Shown: positions 1 through 9,610, counted from the stretch's first letter. The stretch is DNA of 37,439 nt from an uncultured Bacteroidales bacterium (GCA_902788865.1 CADALZ010000027.1:1-37439), one strand, 5' to 3'. Program-made: numbers and translations. Notes: generated from the sequence alone by a model not told the origin.

Positions 1-30
1 AGGTAAGTGAAAATTCTGACATGGCAAAAT

Positions 31-55
31 CCTGGGCAACTTTTTGTTGCTCAGG
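31..55. repeat. Hairpin downstream of SusC-like gene
   Basis: A 10-nt arm (31-40) pairs with 46-55 around a five-T loop, with nine Watson-Crick pairs and one G-T pair. It lies about 75 bp past the receptor stop codon on the minus strand. No T-run follows on either strand, so a terminator role is uncertain. No SusD start is visible in bases 1-130. Confidence 0.4.
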
Positions 56-130
56 CACTTATAAATAATGTTAAACTATAGTGTTGCGGAATTAAGGTTC
101 ATATCTTTTTATAAAGCATTATACTTTCAA

Positions 131-3100
131 TTAGAAATTGATGGAAAGTGACAAAGAGAAGGTACGTACCAATGGGTAAATACGCTTGTCATCTACACCC
201 AGTGTACCTGCATTGCCTGTACCTTCATTCTGACGTACCAAACTGGCTGAGTTGATCATTGGGGTCAGACCATTATAACCTGTGATGGTACAAACATTGT
301 TGCAAGACAAGCCAATGCGGATATCGCTGCACCAGTTGCTCTTCAGCACGTCCTTAGTCAGAGTGTAGCCCAGTGAAGCATACTCAAAGTTGATGTAGTC
401 ACCCTTTTCCAACCAGTAGTCTGAAATCTGAATATCGTAGATGCCTCTGCCATTGTTCAGGCTTGGAGCATCGCTCAGCACATTGTATGTTGGGAAGTTG
501 TTCATGTTGCTATAGGTCATGGCTGTACCATTATAGATCTTATGACCGAAGGCACCATTGAACTGCATCGTCAGATCCCAGTTCTTATACTTGAAGTTGA
601 AATCCCAGCCCAAATATACCTTAGGAATAGCCTGACCAGCTACTCGGCGGTCACCGCTATCACCAGTGTCGATAGTTCCATTGCCATCGATATCTTCTAG
701 CATATACTGTCCATTCTCATCAATACCTGTGCAATGAGGCAAGTAGAACACACCAATAGGCTGTCCTTCGATGAGATAGGTCACACCTGTATTCTGTGTC
801 AGACCTGCAGCATTCACATTAGCCACTGAGATGTGTTCACTGGTAGTCAGTGCCTGACCCTTATACATACCACTCAGAGATTTCAGTTTGTTCTTCTGGA
901 ATGAGACGTTTACGCCTGTATTGAAGGTAAAGTCCTTTGTGCGAATGATATCTCCACGCAGAGTAGCCTCGAAACCAGTATTGGTCATCGTACCCATGTT
1001 GGCCAGCAATGTATTATAAGTAAATGGAGGCACTGGTACAGTGTAGGTGTAAAGCAAATCCTTGGTAGTAGAAGTGTACCAGTCGAACGTGAAGTTCAAG
1101 CGGCTGTCGAACATAGCCAAGTCAAGACCTGCGTCGAAAGTGCGCTTCACCTCCCATTTCAAATCAGGATTGCTATTTGAGGTAATGGCAAAAGTCGTGG
1201 TGTTGGCACCATTCACAGGAGTCACGCCGTTAGGCTCCATCAACTCCAGAGAGTTGTAAGGGCTGATAGCATCCTGATTACCTGTCACACCATAGCCTAC
1301 ACGGAGTTTCAAATTGTCTATAGCACGAATGTCTTTCATGAAAGCTTCATTGCTGATCACCCATGCAGCAGATGCTGATGGGAAGAAGCCCCACTTCTTA
1401 CCGCTACCAAGCTTTGAAGAACCATCAGCACGCAGGTTTGCGGTGATGATGTAGCGGTTGTCATACATATAGTTCACACGAGCCATGTAAGAGCTCAGTG
1501 TATATTCATCAGAGTTAGAGTTGTTGTCACCCCAAGATATATTGGCACCTGCACGCAGGTTGTTATACTTGAAGTAGTTGGTCTCATAGCCCTTGCTCTG
1601 GGTCTGATACCAGAAAGTCTTGTAGCGTTGGCCTTCCATCAGAGCCAAACCATCGAAATGGTGCTTTCCGAAGTCCTTAGTGTAAGTCAGCTGAATATTG
1701 CCCATGATATCCGTGCGCTTGGTATTGGAGATATATGCCCATCCATTACCGTTGAGTTCACCCTGGCGGATATCATTTGGTACATAACGCTTCAAGTCAC
1801 TATTGATAGTGGTATAAGAACCGAATGCGCTCAAGAACAAGCCGTCAAGGATAGTCCAAGTGGCTTTTCCGTGGGTGTTGAATGAGTTTTCTGCATTCTT
1901 ATTAGTGATTTCAAGCTGTCCCAGTGGATTGTAAATCTCATTGGCCAACAGATCTTCATCCCAACGTCCTTCGGAGTTTTTCACTGTAGGATAAGTAGGG
2001 TTATAGGCAGCAGCAGAGTAGAACATCTTCTGCATGTCGTACTGTGACTTTCCATCACGTACAGAACCCAGAACGCCCAGCTCTAATTTCAGTTTCTTGT
2101 TGAAGGCAAACTGCGTAGCATCCAACTTCACAGTATAGTTATTCATGTCTGAGTTCTTCAGGGCACCCTGACGCTGAATGTAGCCAATGGAAGCACGCAT
2201 GTTGCTGTTGTCATTACCTGATGAGAAAGCCACATTGTGGTTCTGTGTCAGACCAGTGCTGCGCTCTATGGCATCCAGCCAGCGGGTATTGCCTCCAAGG
2301 TCGGTAGCGGTGAGACCCAGACGGCTCACGTTAGAACGATAATCGGCTGCAGAAAGCATGTCGATGTTCTTGAAGATGGTATTCACACCAAATGTGCCCG
2401 TATAGTTCAAGTTGGTGAAGCCATTCTTACCCTTAGTGGTAGTCACTACGATGACACCAGCTGCACCACGTGAACCATACTGTGCCGTTTCAGAAGCATC
2501 CTTCAGCACGGTCATACTTTCGATATCGCCAGGAGCCAGAGCATTAAACATGGTCATGTCTGAGAATACGCCATCGATGATCACCAGAGGGTCGTTACCA
2601 CCAGAAAGAGAAGAAGTACCGCGTACGCGAATATTTGTCGTACCCATAGGGTCACCACCCGACTGGCTGATAACCAGACCTGCCACCTTACCCTTCAGGG
2701 CTTCAGCCGCATTAGTCACTATACCCTTATTCAGGTCTTCTTTCTTCACACGCTCGATGGCACCAGATACTGTGCGCTTGCTACCCACAGCATATCCTAC
2801 CACAATCACCTCATCGAGGAGTTCTGTGTCTTCTTGCATCACCACATCGATGGTGGTCTGTCCATTCACAGCCACTTCCTGAGTGGCATAACCAATATAG
2901 GAGAATACCAAGGTGGCGTCTGGCTTCACATTGGAAATGGTATAATCACCATCCAAGTTGGTCACTGCACCTCCTTGCTCTCCCTTAATCTGTACCGTAC
3001 CGCCGATGACAGGGTCACCGAAGGAATCCTTCACATTACCTTTCACAGTGAGATTCTGTGCAAAGGCACCCATAGTCAGGAATAGCCCTAACATGAAAAA

Positions 3101-3136
3101 GAGGAACCTCTTGTTGATTACCGAAATGCTATTCAT
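131..3136 (-). CDS. SusC/RagA-family TonB-linked outer membrane receptor
   Basis: Complete 1001-residue TonB-dependent transporter of the SusC class, which imports glycan fragments or other large ligands across the outer membrane with a SusD-type lid lipoprotein. A signal peptide covers about residues 1-26 (hydrophobic FLFFMLGLFLTMG, cleavage after AFA). A carboxypeptidase-regulatory-like beta-sandwich follows at about 28-105, then the plug (about 110-235, with VVGYAVGSKRTVSGAI), then the beta-barrel ending in aromatic SLSINF, the usual outer-membrane C-terminus. The length is normal for the family. It is divergent from a DUF6377 regulator, an arrangement common for Bacteroidetes uptake loci. 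No cognate SusD begins in the 130 bp left in the window, so its partner, if any, lies outside. The substrate cannot be read from the sequence. Confidence 0.93.
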   Translation of the reverse strand: MNSISVINKRFLFFMLGLFLTMGAFAQNLTVKGNVKDSFGDPVIGGTVQIKGEQGGAVTNLDGDYTISNVKPDATLVFSYIGYATQEVAVNGQTTIDVVMQEDTELLDEVIVVGYAVGSKRTVSGAIERVKKEDLNKGIVTNAAEALKGKVAGLVISQSGGDPMGTTNIRVRGTSSLSGGNDPLVIIDGVFSDMTMFNALAPGDIESMTVLKDASETAQYGSRGAAGVIVVTTTKGKNGFTNLNYTGTFGVNTIFKNIDMLSAADYRSNVSRLGLTATDLGGNTRWLDAIERSTGLTQNHNVAFSSGNDNSNMRASIGYIQRQGALKNSDMNNYTVKLDATQFAFNKKLKLELGVLGSVRDGKSQYDMQKMFYSAAAYNPTYPTVKNSEGRWDEDLLANEIYNPLGQLEITNKNAENSFNTHGKATWTILDGLFLSAFGSYTTINSDLKRYVPNDIRQGELNGNGWAYISNTKRTDIMGNIQLTYTKDFGKHHFDGLALMEGQRYKTFWYQTQSKGYETNYFKYNNLRAGANISWGDNNSNSDEYTLSSYMARVNYMYDNRYIITANLRADGSSKLGSGKKWGFFPSASAAWVISNEAFMKDIRAIDNLKLRVGYGVTGNQDAISPYNSLELMEPNGVTPVNGANTTTFAITSNSNPDLKWEVKRTFDAGLDLAMFDSRLNFTFDWYTSTTKDLLYTYTVPVPPFTYNTLLANMGTMTNTGFEATLRGDIIRTKDFTFNTGVNVSFQKNKLKSLSGMYKGQALTTSEHISVANVNAAGLTQNTGVTYLIEGQPIGVFYLPHCTGIDENGQYMLEDIDGNGTIDTGDSGDRRVAGQAIPKVYLGWDFNFKYKNWDLTMQFNGAFGHKIYNGTAMTYSNMNNFPTYNVLSDAPSLNNGRGIYDIQISDYWLEKGDYINFEYASLGYTLTKDVLKSNWCSDIRIGLSCNNVCTITGYNGLTPMINSASLVRQNEGTGNAGTLGVDDKRIYPLVRTFSLSLSINF

Positions 3137-3339
3137 AAATCAGATTTATTAATTAAATAATTATCACTTATGCCTACTCCAAACAGAGCAGGCGCTTCTT
3201 TGGTCGCAAATTTCAGAATAATACATATAGCTTGTATGCCCAAGTAGAGGTTAGGTAGATTCTGTCACCCTATACACACATTCTATTACATTGAAAATAA
3301 ACTAATTATAAGCCTTAAGAGTTTTTATCAAAGTAGATG

Positions 3340-3370
3340 TTTGTATTTTAAAAGAATTAAACTATATTTG
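3340..3370 (+). promoter_or_regulatory. Consensus Bacteroidetes promoter for DUF6377 gene
   Basis: TTTG at 3340-3343, a 19-bp spacer, then TATATTTG at 3363-3370. This matches the Bacteroidetes -33/-7 consensus exactly. It overlaps the first codons of the longest possible reading frame, so translation should start at the ATG at 3392. Confidence 0.8.
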
Positions 3371-3391
3371 CATTCAGAAGAAAAACAGCCC

Positions 3392-5023
3392 ATGAAAGCA
3401 TACCTTTACATATTACTTCTGCTGCTGCCAACCATCGTTCAGGCTGCATCTATCAATAAGTCTCTGCTCCAATCACTGGATGAAGCTCTGGAGCAAAAGG
3501 AGCATTACGTATCAATGAAAGAGCACACACTTGATAGTCTAAAGAACTTACTACACCACTCCACAGATAGGGATCAAGTACTCAGTCTCTACCAAGACCT
3601 CTATCGGGAGTATTATGTTTATAAGTATGACTCTGCCATGGTGTATAACGAGGCTGCTATCAAGTTGGCCAGGGAGTGGGATTATAAACTTCAAGAGAAG
3701 CGGGGGTTGATACAACGCTCTGAGCTCTTTGCCCTGGGTGGTCGCTACTACGAAGGATTTGACAATCTCCAGCAGATGGAGGCCGACAGTCTGGACCAAT
3801 CGTTGCTTTTCAGGTATCACTATACTAACTTTTTGCTAAATCTATACCTCGGTGAATATGGTGATGACAACACCTACTCGAGTTCCTATCGCTCTCAGAG
3901 AGAATATCATCTCAAAGAAGCCATGAAATATCTGGAGCCTGAAAACCAAAATACTTATTACTATTGGGGAGAATACTACTCTTACGTAGAAGAAGACCCA
4001 GAAAAAGCTAAGTCTTTCTATGAGAAGCAAGTGGCTACAGACATAGTCTCTCGTGCTGACGCTATGGCCTATTTCAACTTATCAAACTATTATTTTAATA
4101 AAGGTGAGCAGAAGCTAGGTGAGGAGTACCTCATTCGCTCTTGCATATCAGACATCAAGAACTGCGTGAAGGAAAACATGGCTTTGCAACAACTCTCAGC
4201 CTACCTCTTTCAAGAAGGGATAAACCAGGTAGAACGAGCCGAACGCTATATCAGCATTGCGCTGGAAGATGCTCGTTTCTACGACAGCCGTCTGCGCATC
4301 GTAGAGTCATCACGCGTATTTCCCACTATCATCAATGCCTACCAGTCATTGCTGCAAGAGCAGAACAAGAAACAGCAATTAGTGCTTTGGGGTATTACTT
4401 TTCTGGCCATTTGGCTACTTTTCGAGACCTTCTTCTATATCAAGCAGAACAGGCAACTTTCTGAAAAGCGCAACGAACTGGCTCTGTCGAACGATAACCT
4501 GACTAAGCTGAACGATAAGCTTGGTGTACTGAATGGACAGCTTATGGACACCAACCACCGTCGAGAGCGATTGGCAAAGATCTACATAGACCTGTGTGCA
4601 GATTATATCAACAAGCTGAAAAGCTACCAAAGTCTGGTACGTCGTAAGATTAAGGCTAATCAGGTGAACGATCTGGCCAGCACCATTTCTTCAACCAGAC
4701 TCTCAGAACAAGATGCAACCACCTTCCTCACACATTTTGACAAAGCTTTCCTGGACCTCTACCCCACGTTCATCGATGAGTTTAACCAGCTACTCAGACC
4801 AGAGGAGCAAATCATAATTCCACAAGAGCGCACGCTAAGCATGGAGCTGCGCATCTTTGCCCTTATTCGCTTAGGTGTGAAAGAAAGCTCTGAGATTGCC
4901 TCTCTGCTCTTTCTGTCTCCACAGACGATCTATAACTATCGCTCTACTGTAAAGAACAAAGCCATCGATCGTGAGACTTTCGAGGATGAAGTGAGACAAC
5001 TTTGCACTATTTTAAGAACTTAG
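3392..5023 (+). CDS. DUF6377-type membrane-anchored TPR/HTH regulator
   Basis: A 543-residue protein from the ATG at 3392. The reading frame is open back to 3341, but a perfect promoter covers that stretch, and the 3392 start puts a signal peptide first (MKAYLYILLLLLPTIVQA). About 300 residues of TPR-like helical repeats follow, then one membrane span (about 331-350, LVLWGITFLAIWLLFETFFY), a coiled coil rich in Asn/Leu (about 355-395), and a C-terminal helix-turn-helix-like segment (ELRIFALIRLGVKESSEIAS... SPQTIYNYRS) resembling LuxR-type DNA-binding domains. The architecture fits a sensor that reads periplasmic state and acts on DNA inside the cell. Divergence from the SusC gene suggests, but does not prove, that it controls that gene. 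It ends in TAG three bases from the convergent RF3 stop. Confidence 0.82.
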   Translation: MKAYLYILLLLLPTIVQAASINKSLLQSLDEALEQKEHYVSMKEHTLDSLKNLLHHSTDRDQVLSLYQDLYREYYVYKYDSAMVYNEAAIKLAREWDYKLQEKRGLIQRSELFALGGRYYEGFDNLQQMEADSLDQSLLFRYHYTNFLLNLYLGEYGDDNTYSSSYRSQREYHLKEAMKYLEPENQNTYYYWGEYYSYVEEDPEKAKSFYEKQVATDIVSRADAMAYFNLSNYYFNKGEQKLGEEYLIRSCISDIKNCVKENMALQQLSAYLFQEGINQVERAERYISIALEDARFYDSRLRIVESSRVFPTIINAYQSLLQEQNKKQQLVLWGITFLAIWLLFETFFYIKQNRQLSEKRNELALSNDNLTKLNDKLGVLNGQLMDTNHRRERLAKIYIDLCADYINKLKSYQSLVRRKIKANQVNDLASTISSTRLSEQDATTFLTHFDKAFLDLYPTFIDEFNQLLRPEEQIIIPQERTLSMELRIFALIRLGVKESSEIASLLFLSPQTIYNYRSTVKNKAIDRETFEDEVRQLCTILRT

Positions 5024-5026
5024 AGC

Positions 5027-6595
5027 TTAGAACTCCGACGTAAAGTGGAACTTGATGTGCTTGAAGTCGCTTTGAGCCATCTGGAGCACATAGTTGCTGT
5101 CTGCTAGGAACACATCACGGCCTTCACGGTCTTTGGCCATGTACTGGTACTTACGCTTCTTGAAGTTGTCCAGTTCTGCAGCGTCGTCGCTCTCTATCCA
5201 GCAGGCTTTATAGAGGTGTACTGGCTCCCAACGGCACTTGGCGTTATACTCGTTGAGCAGGCGATACTGAATGACCTCAAACTGCAGCTGTCCCACCGTG
5301 CCAATGATCTTGCGCTGGTTGAACTGGTTCACAAAGAGCTGAGCCACACCTTCGTCCATCAGCTGGTCGATACCTTTGGCCAACTGCTTCTGCTTCATTG
5401 GGTCATCATTCTCGATGTACTTGAACATCTCTGGTGAGAAGCTGGGCAGTCCGCGGAAGTGCAGCAGTTCGCCCTCCGTAAGCGTGTCGCCTATCTTGAA
5501 AGTGCCATTGTCTGGCAAGCCAATGATGTCACCTGCCCAAGCCTCATCTACCGTGCTCTTACGCTGAGCCATGAACTGCACAGGACTGGTGAAGCGCATG
5601 GTCTTATTGTGTCTCACGTGTAAATAAGGTGTATTGCGTGTGAACTTGCCAGAGCAGATCTTGCAGAATGCGATGCAAGAGCGATGGTTAGGGTCAATGT
5701 TGGCCGTAATCTTGAAGATGAAGCCTGTGAATTTCTGCTCATCGGGTTGCACAGAGCGTTCCACAGCTTGCACAGGACGTGGGCAAGGGGCTATCTCCAC
5801 AAAGCAATCCAGCAGTTCCTGCACACCAAAATTATTCAAGGCCGAGCCGAAGAACACAGGTGCCAGCTGTCCGTCAAGATAAGCCTGATGATCGAACTCT
5901 GGATATACCCCTTCCAGCAAGTCAAGGTCGGCACGCAGCTGCTCTGCCTGCCTACTGCCGATGTGCTGCTCCAAAGCATCCGTATGGATATCCACCTCTA
6001 CCTTCTCCGTCACCACCTGCTTGGAAGGCTGGAAGAGGTTGAGGCGCTGCTCGTAAATATTATACACGCCCTTGAAACGAGCGCCATTGTCGATAGGCCA
6101 AGAGAGCGGGCGCACGCTGATCTGCAGCTGCTCCTCCAGTTCGTCCAGCAGATCGAAGGGATCCTTGGTCTCACGGTCCATCTTATTCACAAAGATGATC
6201 ACGGGCGTATTTCGCATACGACATACCTCCATCAGCTTCAGCGTCTGAGCCTCCACGCCCTTGGCACCGTCTATCACGATGATGACGCTGTCCACTGCCG
6301 TCAGCGTGCGATACGTATCTTCAGCAAAGTCTTGGTGACCAGGGGTATCCAAGATATTGATCTTATAGTCATGATAGTCGAACTCCATCACGCTGGTCGT
6401 CACGGAGATGCCACGCTGTTTCTCTATGTCCATCCAGTCGCTGGTGGCTGTCTTGCGTATTTTGTTACTCTTCACGGCACCAGCCACCTGAATCTGTCCG
6501 CCGAAGAGCAGCAGTTTCTCAGTGAGCGATGTCTTACCAGCATCTGGGTGTGCTACGATGGCAAATGTGCGCCTACGGGATATTTCGTTGTTCAT
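5027..6595 (-). CDS. prfC: Peptide chain release factor 3
   Basis: A 522-residue translational GTPase that recycles RF1/RF2 from the ribosome after termination. The G1 loop AHPDAGKTS is at residues 15-23, the switch I region RGISVTTSV follows residue 60, G3 is DTPGHQDF (83-90) and G4 is NKMD (137-140). Domains II and III follow, with the length expected for RF3. The start at ATG 6593-6595 gives the usual N-terminus ([17 protein letters not shown]). It has its own promoter at 6624-6655 and converges with the DUF6377 gene with only three bases between stops, so readthrough in either direction would make antisense RNA. Confidence 0.97.
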   Translation of the reverse strand: MNNEISRRRTFAIVAHPDAGKTSLTEKLLLFGGQIQVAGAVKSNKIRKTATSDWMDIEKQRGISVTTSVMEFDYHDYKINILDTPGHQDFAEDTYRTLTAVDSVIIVIDGAKGVEAQTLKLMEVCRMRNTPVIIFVNKMDRETKDPFDLLDELEEQLQISVRPLSWPIDNGARFKGVYNIYEQRLNLFQPSKQVVTEKVEVDIHTDALEQHIGSRQAEQLRADLDLLEGVYPEFDHQAYLDGQLAPVFFGSALNNFGVQELLDCFVEIAPCPRPVQAVERSVQPDEQKFTGFIFKITANIDPNHRSCIAFCKICSGKFTRNTPYLHVRHNKTMRFTSPVQFMAQRKSTVDEAWAGDIIGLPDNGTFKIGDTLTEGELLHFRGLPSFSPEMFKYIENDDPMKQKQLAKGIDQLMDEGVAQLFVNQFNQRKIIGTVGQLQFEVIQYRLLNEYNAKCRWEPVHLYKACWIESDDAAELDNFKKRKYQYMAKDREGRDVFLADSNYVLQMAQSDFKHIKFHFTSEF

Positions 6596-6623
6596 CTTTC
6601 TGTTAGCTATTTCTTTTGGGGCG

Positions 6624-6655
6624 CAAAATTACAAAAAACTGCGATACTGCGCAAA
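6624..6655 (-). promoter_or_regulatory. Promoter for RF3 gene
   Basis: Read on the minus strand: TTTG (complement of 6652-6655), a 20-bp spacer, and TAATTTTG (complement of 6624-6631). This matches the Bacteroidetes consensus and lies about 30 bp before the RF3 start codon. Confidence 0.65.
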
Positions 6656-6692
6656 TATTCAATAGACATAAAGTTTTATACCTACTTATAAC

Positions 6693-6727
6693 GCGCCAAA
6701 ATATGCAAATTTTGATGATTTTGGCGC
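6693..6727. repeat. Perfect 10-bp inverted repeat, 15-bp spacer
   Basis: GCGCCAAAAT at 6693-6702 faces ATTTTGGCGC at 6718-6727. It lies just upstream of the RF3 promoter and could be an operator or a hairpin. A second, smaller inverted repeat (CGCACAG 6754-6760 / CTGTGCG 6773-6779) lies between it and the 22-bp array. Confidence 0.55.
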
Positions 6728-6795
6728 AGTTAAGAGGGCGTAATCTGCGCGTACGCACAGCAACATTTTTTTCTGTGCGCAGGAGAAAAAACTTT

Positions 6796-6861
6796 CTAAC
6801 TAAGGAAATATTATTCCCTAACTGGAGAAATAATTTTTCCCAACTGATATTTTATGGTTTA
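6796..6861. repeat. 22-bp-periodic repeat array (locus 1)
   Basis: The motif CTAACT / CTAACT / CCAACT starts at 6796, 6818 and 6840, exactly 22 bp apart, with the intervening A/T-rich sequence also similar (GGAAATATTATTCC versus GGAGAAATAATTTTTC). The third unit is partial and runs over the nhaC stop codon. The minus strand of 6827-6843 matches 32477-32493 at 16 of 17 bases, so this array and the one inside the inverted-repeat element are related. Confidence 0.6.
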
Positions 6862-8291
6862 GAGTTTATTGGCCATTGCCTTTTAATCTTATAACCAATG
6901 GCAGCAATGCAGATGCTCATGAGGGGACTGATAAGATTGAAGAAGCAATATGGGAGATAGGTTAAGGTGGGAACACCGAGTATGGTGGCTTGCGTCATGC
7001 CACAGCTGCTCCATGGGATAAGCGGAGAAGTGACAGTGCAACTGTCTTCGAGGGAACGACTGAGCAAGCGGTCTTCATAGCCTCGCTCACGATAGATGCG
7101 CTTGAACATATTGCTGGTAAGGATGATGGAGAGGTATTGATCTGCCACCATGGCATTGAGTAGCGTACCAGAAGTGACAGTAGTTGCCACCATACCCGTA
7201 CGTTTCTGACAAAGTGGAACAAGCAGACGGGTGATGAGATGGAGCATGCCACTGGCCGTCATACAGGCCCCAAAGGTCATGGCTGATACAATAAGCCAAA
7301 CTGTATCGAGCATGCCTGCCATGCCTGAAGTGGAGACCAGCTCATTGATAACAGGAACACTTGTCTCTATCTGCGTCTCTCCATAGATACTCTTTATCAT
7401 GCCCGTAAACAGTTCCAAGCCCTGTGGTGCATGAGCACCTGCCACCTCTATTAATATATGGGGCTGGAAAACCAAGGCTGCTATGGCTGCAATGACAGAA
7501 GAAAGGAATAGCACAATGAGTGCTGGCATCCTGCGGGCAATCATCACACCTGTGAGGACTGGCACTATAAGCAGCCAGGGTGTGAGGTGGAATTTCTGCT
7601 CCAACGTCTGCACATATAGAGTGATCTCGCCTGCATCTGTCACCGTATGAGCCAACCCCATCACTGTGAAAATGGCCAAAGTGATGAGCATGGTAGGCAC
7701 TACGGTATAGACCAGATAGCGTATATGCCTGAAAAGCGGAACATCCGACAAGCTGGAAGCCATCACAGTGGTATCACTGAGCGGAGACATTTTGTCGCCA
7801 AAATAGGCTCCTGAAATGATGGCACCTGCAATGACACCCTCACTGAAACCTTGTGCCTGCCCAATGCCCAGAAGGGCAATGCCAATGGTGGCTATAGTGG
7901 TCCACGAACTGCCCGTCATCACAGAGACTATGGCACAAATAAGGCAAGTGCAGACCAAGAAGAAGCTGGGGCTGATAATCTGGAGGCCATAATAAATAAG
8001 GAGAGGCACTACCCCACTCAGAATCCAAGTGCCAGAGATAGCGCCTATCAGCAGTAGGATGACGATGGGGGTGCTGACGCTGGCGATGTTTTCACGAATG
8101 CCGTCTTCCAGAGTCTTCCACTTCACCTTGAAATGGGTCATGGCCAAGAAACAACAGAGTCCTGCGGAAGCTATCAAAGCCGTCTGACTGGCACCCGATA
8201 AGGCTTCGCTGCCAAACACATGGATGGTGATTTCTAAAACTACGATGAGGACCACCACTGGAATCAGAGCTATGAAGATATCTTTTTTCAT
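6852..8291 (-). CDS. nhaC: NhaC-family Na+/H+ antiporter
   Basis: A 479-residue inner-membrane protein with about 11-12 hydrophobic spans. It carries the NhaC signature region TGSSWTTIATIGIALL followed by GAIISGAYFGDKMSPLSDTT. The family exchanges sodium for protons (some members use malate/lactate) and supports pH and sodium homeostasis. The ATG at 8289-8291 is preferred; a GTG eight codons upstream (8315) would also stay open but adds a polar stretch before the first membrane helix. It follows the DUF4924 gene closely and may be co-transcribed with it. Its 3' end runs into the 22-bp repeat array. Confidence 0.9.
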   Translation of the reverse strand: MKKDIFIALIPVVVLIVVLEITIHVFGSEALSGASQTALIASAGLCCFLAMTHFKVKWKTLEDGIRENIASVSTPIVILLLIGAISGTWILSGVVPLLIYYGLQIISPSFFLVCTCLICAIVSVMTGSSWTTIATIGIALLGIGQAQGFSEGVIAGAIISGAYFGDKMSPLSDTTVMASSLSDVPLFRHIRYLVYTVVPTMLITLAIFTVMGLAHTVTDAGEITLYVQTLEQKFHLTPWLLIVPVLTGVMIARRMPALIVLFLSSVIAAIAALVFQPHILIEVAGAHAPQGLELFTGMIKSIYGETQIETSVPVINELVSTSGMAGMLDTVWLIVSAMTFGACMTASGMLHLITRLLVPLCQKRTGMVATTVTSGTLLNAMVADQYLSIILTSNMFKRIYRERGYEDRLLSRSLEDSCTVTSPLIPWSSCGMTQATILGVPTLTYLPYCFFNLISPLMSICIAAIGYKIKRQWPINSKP

Positions 8292-8329
8292 TGTATTTGT
8301 TGATATTGGGTGCACTCTTAAAGTGCGGG

Positions 8330-8869
8330 TTATTCTTTGTCTTCGTCGATTCCCTCTTTGAAGTATCTGGCCAACAAGCTGAGAAAACTGCTGATAGTCT
8401 CTATGGCATGCTGGGTATCGGCACTGATCTCTTTTTTCTGCAAACGCAGCAGCATGGTGCCATAAAGCGCATTGAAGCAGGTTTCCAGTTCTGGCTCTTC
8501 AGTCTGAGGACCACCCTTCTGTCTCAGTTCCACGATGAAAGGCAAGGCTTTAAAATAAGCACTGCTATATAGTGGATATCTCGTATCTGCCAGCAGGGCA
8601 TGGTGCAACTCTGTGAGTTGCAGCAAGACATTCTTGTTGATTTGCAAGTGCCCGTGTTCAGTCACCCCCTCCAAACGCATCATGTTGCAAAGGTCGTTCA
8701 GCCACGTATCTATCTCTGCCCTCTGTGCTTCATCATAGGCAGGAAGCACATGCTGGCGCAGCTGGTCTATATCGCATCCGTTGGCACGGAGCAAATCCTC
8801 TACTTGCCACATATAAATAAGATACTCGGCAATGTTGGTCTTCCTTAGTTGTTCTGCTATCGCTTTCAA
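8330..8869 (-). CDS. DUF4924 family protein
   Basis: A 179-residue, predicted soluble, mostly helical protein. The N-terminus (AEQLRKTNIAEYLIYMWQVE) and overall pattern match the Bacteroidetes-specific DUF4924 family, whose function is not established. It has no signal peptide and no membrane span. It lies between the LysE-type exporter and the NhaC antiporter on the same strand with short gaps (about 30-40 bp), so it is probably in one operon with them. Nothing in the sequence assigns a reaction. Confidence 0.8.
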   Translation of the reverse strand: MKAIAEQLRKTNIAEYLIYMWQVEDLLRANGCDIDQLRQHVLPAYDEAQRAEIDTWLNDLCNMMRLEGVTEHGHLQINKNVLLQLTELHHALLADTRYPLYSSAYFKALPFIVELRQKGGPQTEEPELETCFNALYGTMLLRLQKKEISADTQHAIETISSFLSLLARYFKEGIDEDKE

Positions 8870-8901
8870 TCTTTCTCTGTATTTAAATCGTTATGACATA
8901 C

Positions 8902-9558
8902 TTAATAGAGTGACTCGCCCAGTAGGGTGAATATGAAACCTAAGACAGACACAGCCATCACGATGCCTCCAATGATACGGTTGAGGTAAAGGATGCCATG
9001 CAGATTAAAGCGGTTGCGCACCTTATCTACAAACCAAGTGATACAAAACCACCACAACAAGGCTCCAGCCACAATAGACAGATAGCCCGTCAGGGTCTCT
9101 GAAACCAACTCGCCAGGCTCTACAAAAGCGAAGCGGGCAAAGAGGCCGATGAAGAGGAATATAATGAGCGGATTTGACAATGTGACCAAAAAGGCTGTGA
9201 CGAAATTATGGAGATAGGTTCCTTTCTTTCCTGAAGGCGGGCGGAGTGCATGCAGAGGATTGCTACGAAAAAGATAAAGTCCGAAAAAGAAGAGCAAAGC
9301 ACTGCCGAAAAGTTGGAGGTAGAACACATTCTGACTAAGATAATCGAAGAGGAAGCTCATGCCCAAGCCTGTGAGCAAAGCGTAGATGATATCACTCAAG
9401 GCTGCACCACAGCCAGTGACAAAACCATACCAACGCCCTTTGTTGAGTGTGCGCTGTATGCACAGCACACCGACTGGTCCCATCGGAGCCGATGCCACGA
9501 TTCCAACCAACAATCCTTTCCAGATTATGTTCAGTATAGTACTTACATCAATAAACAT
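8902..9558 (-). CDS. LysE/RhtB-family amino-acid exporter
   Basis: About 218 residues with six hydrophobic segments. The N-terminal block KGLLVGIVASAPMGPVGVLC and the following IQRTLNKGRWYGFVTGCGAA are typical of LysE-type translocators, which export amino acids or related metabolites across the inner membrane. The central loop has the SNPLIIFLFIGLFA segment common in the family. Start choice is uncertain: ATG 9556-9558 is used here, while ATG at 9576 adds six residues. It is divergent from purL across a gap of under 80 bp. The substrate is not predictable. Confidence 0.85.
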   Translation of the reverse strand: MFIDVSTILNIIWKGLLVGIVASAPMGPVGVLCIQRTLNKGRWYGFVTGCGAALSDIIYALLTGLGMSFLFDYLSQNVFYLQLFGSALLFFFGLYLFRSNPLHALRPPSGKKGTYLHNFVTAFLVTLSNPLIIFLFIGLFARFAFVEPGELVSETLTGYLSIVAGALLWWFCITWFVDKVRNRFNLHGILYLNRIIGGIVMAVSVLGFIFTLLGESLY

Positions 9559-9602
9559 TGTGCAAATATCGCACATTTTTATGAAACTCGCAATAATTTT
9601 AT

Positions 9603-9610
9603 TATCTTCG
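9603..9610 (+). promoter_or_regulatory. Possible -7 box for purL
   Basis: TATCTTCG differs from TAnnTTTG at one base and lies 25 bp before the purL start. No clear TTTG -33 box is at the expected distance, so support is weak. Confidence 0.35.

Noticed and set aside
5684-6691. 335-codon plus-strand frame opposite the RF3 gene
   Set aside because: It is a shadow of the conserved RF3 coding sequence; the translation is His/Leu-rich with no domain pattern. The same applies to long frames opposite purL (10194-11003) and recJ (27107-28093).
6796-6861. CRISPR or simple minisatellite reading of the 22-bp array
   Set aside because: The units are degenerate, adjacent and only three; an iteron-like binding array fits better.
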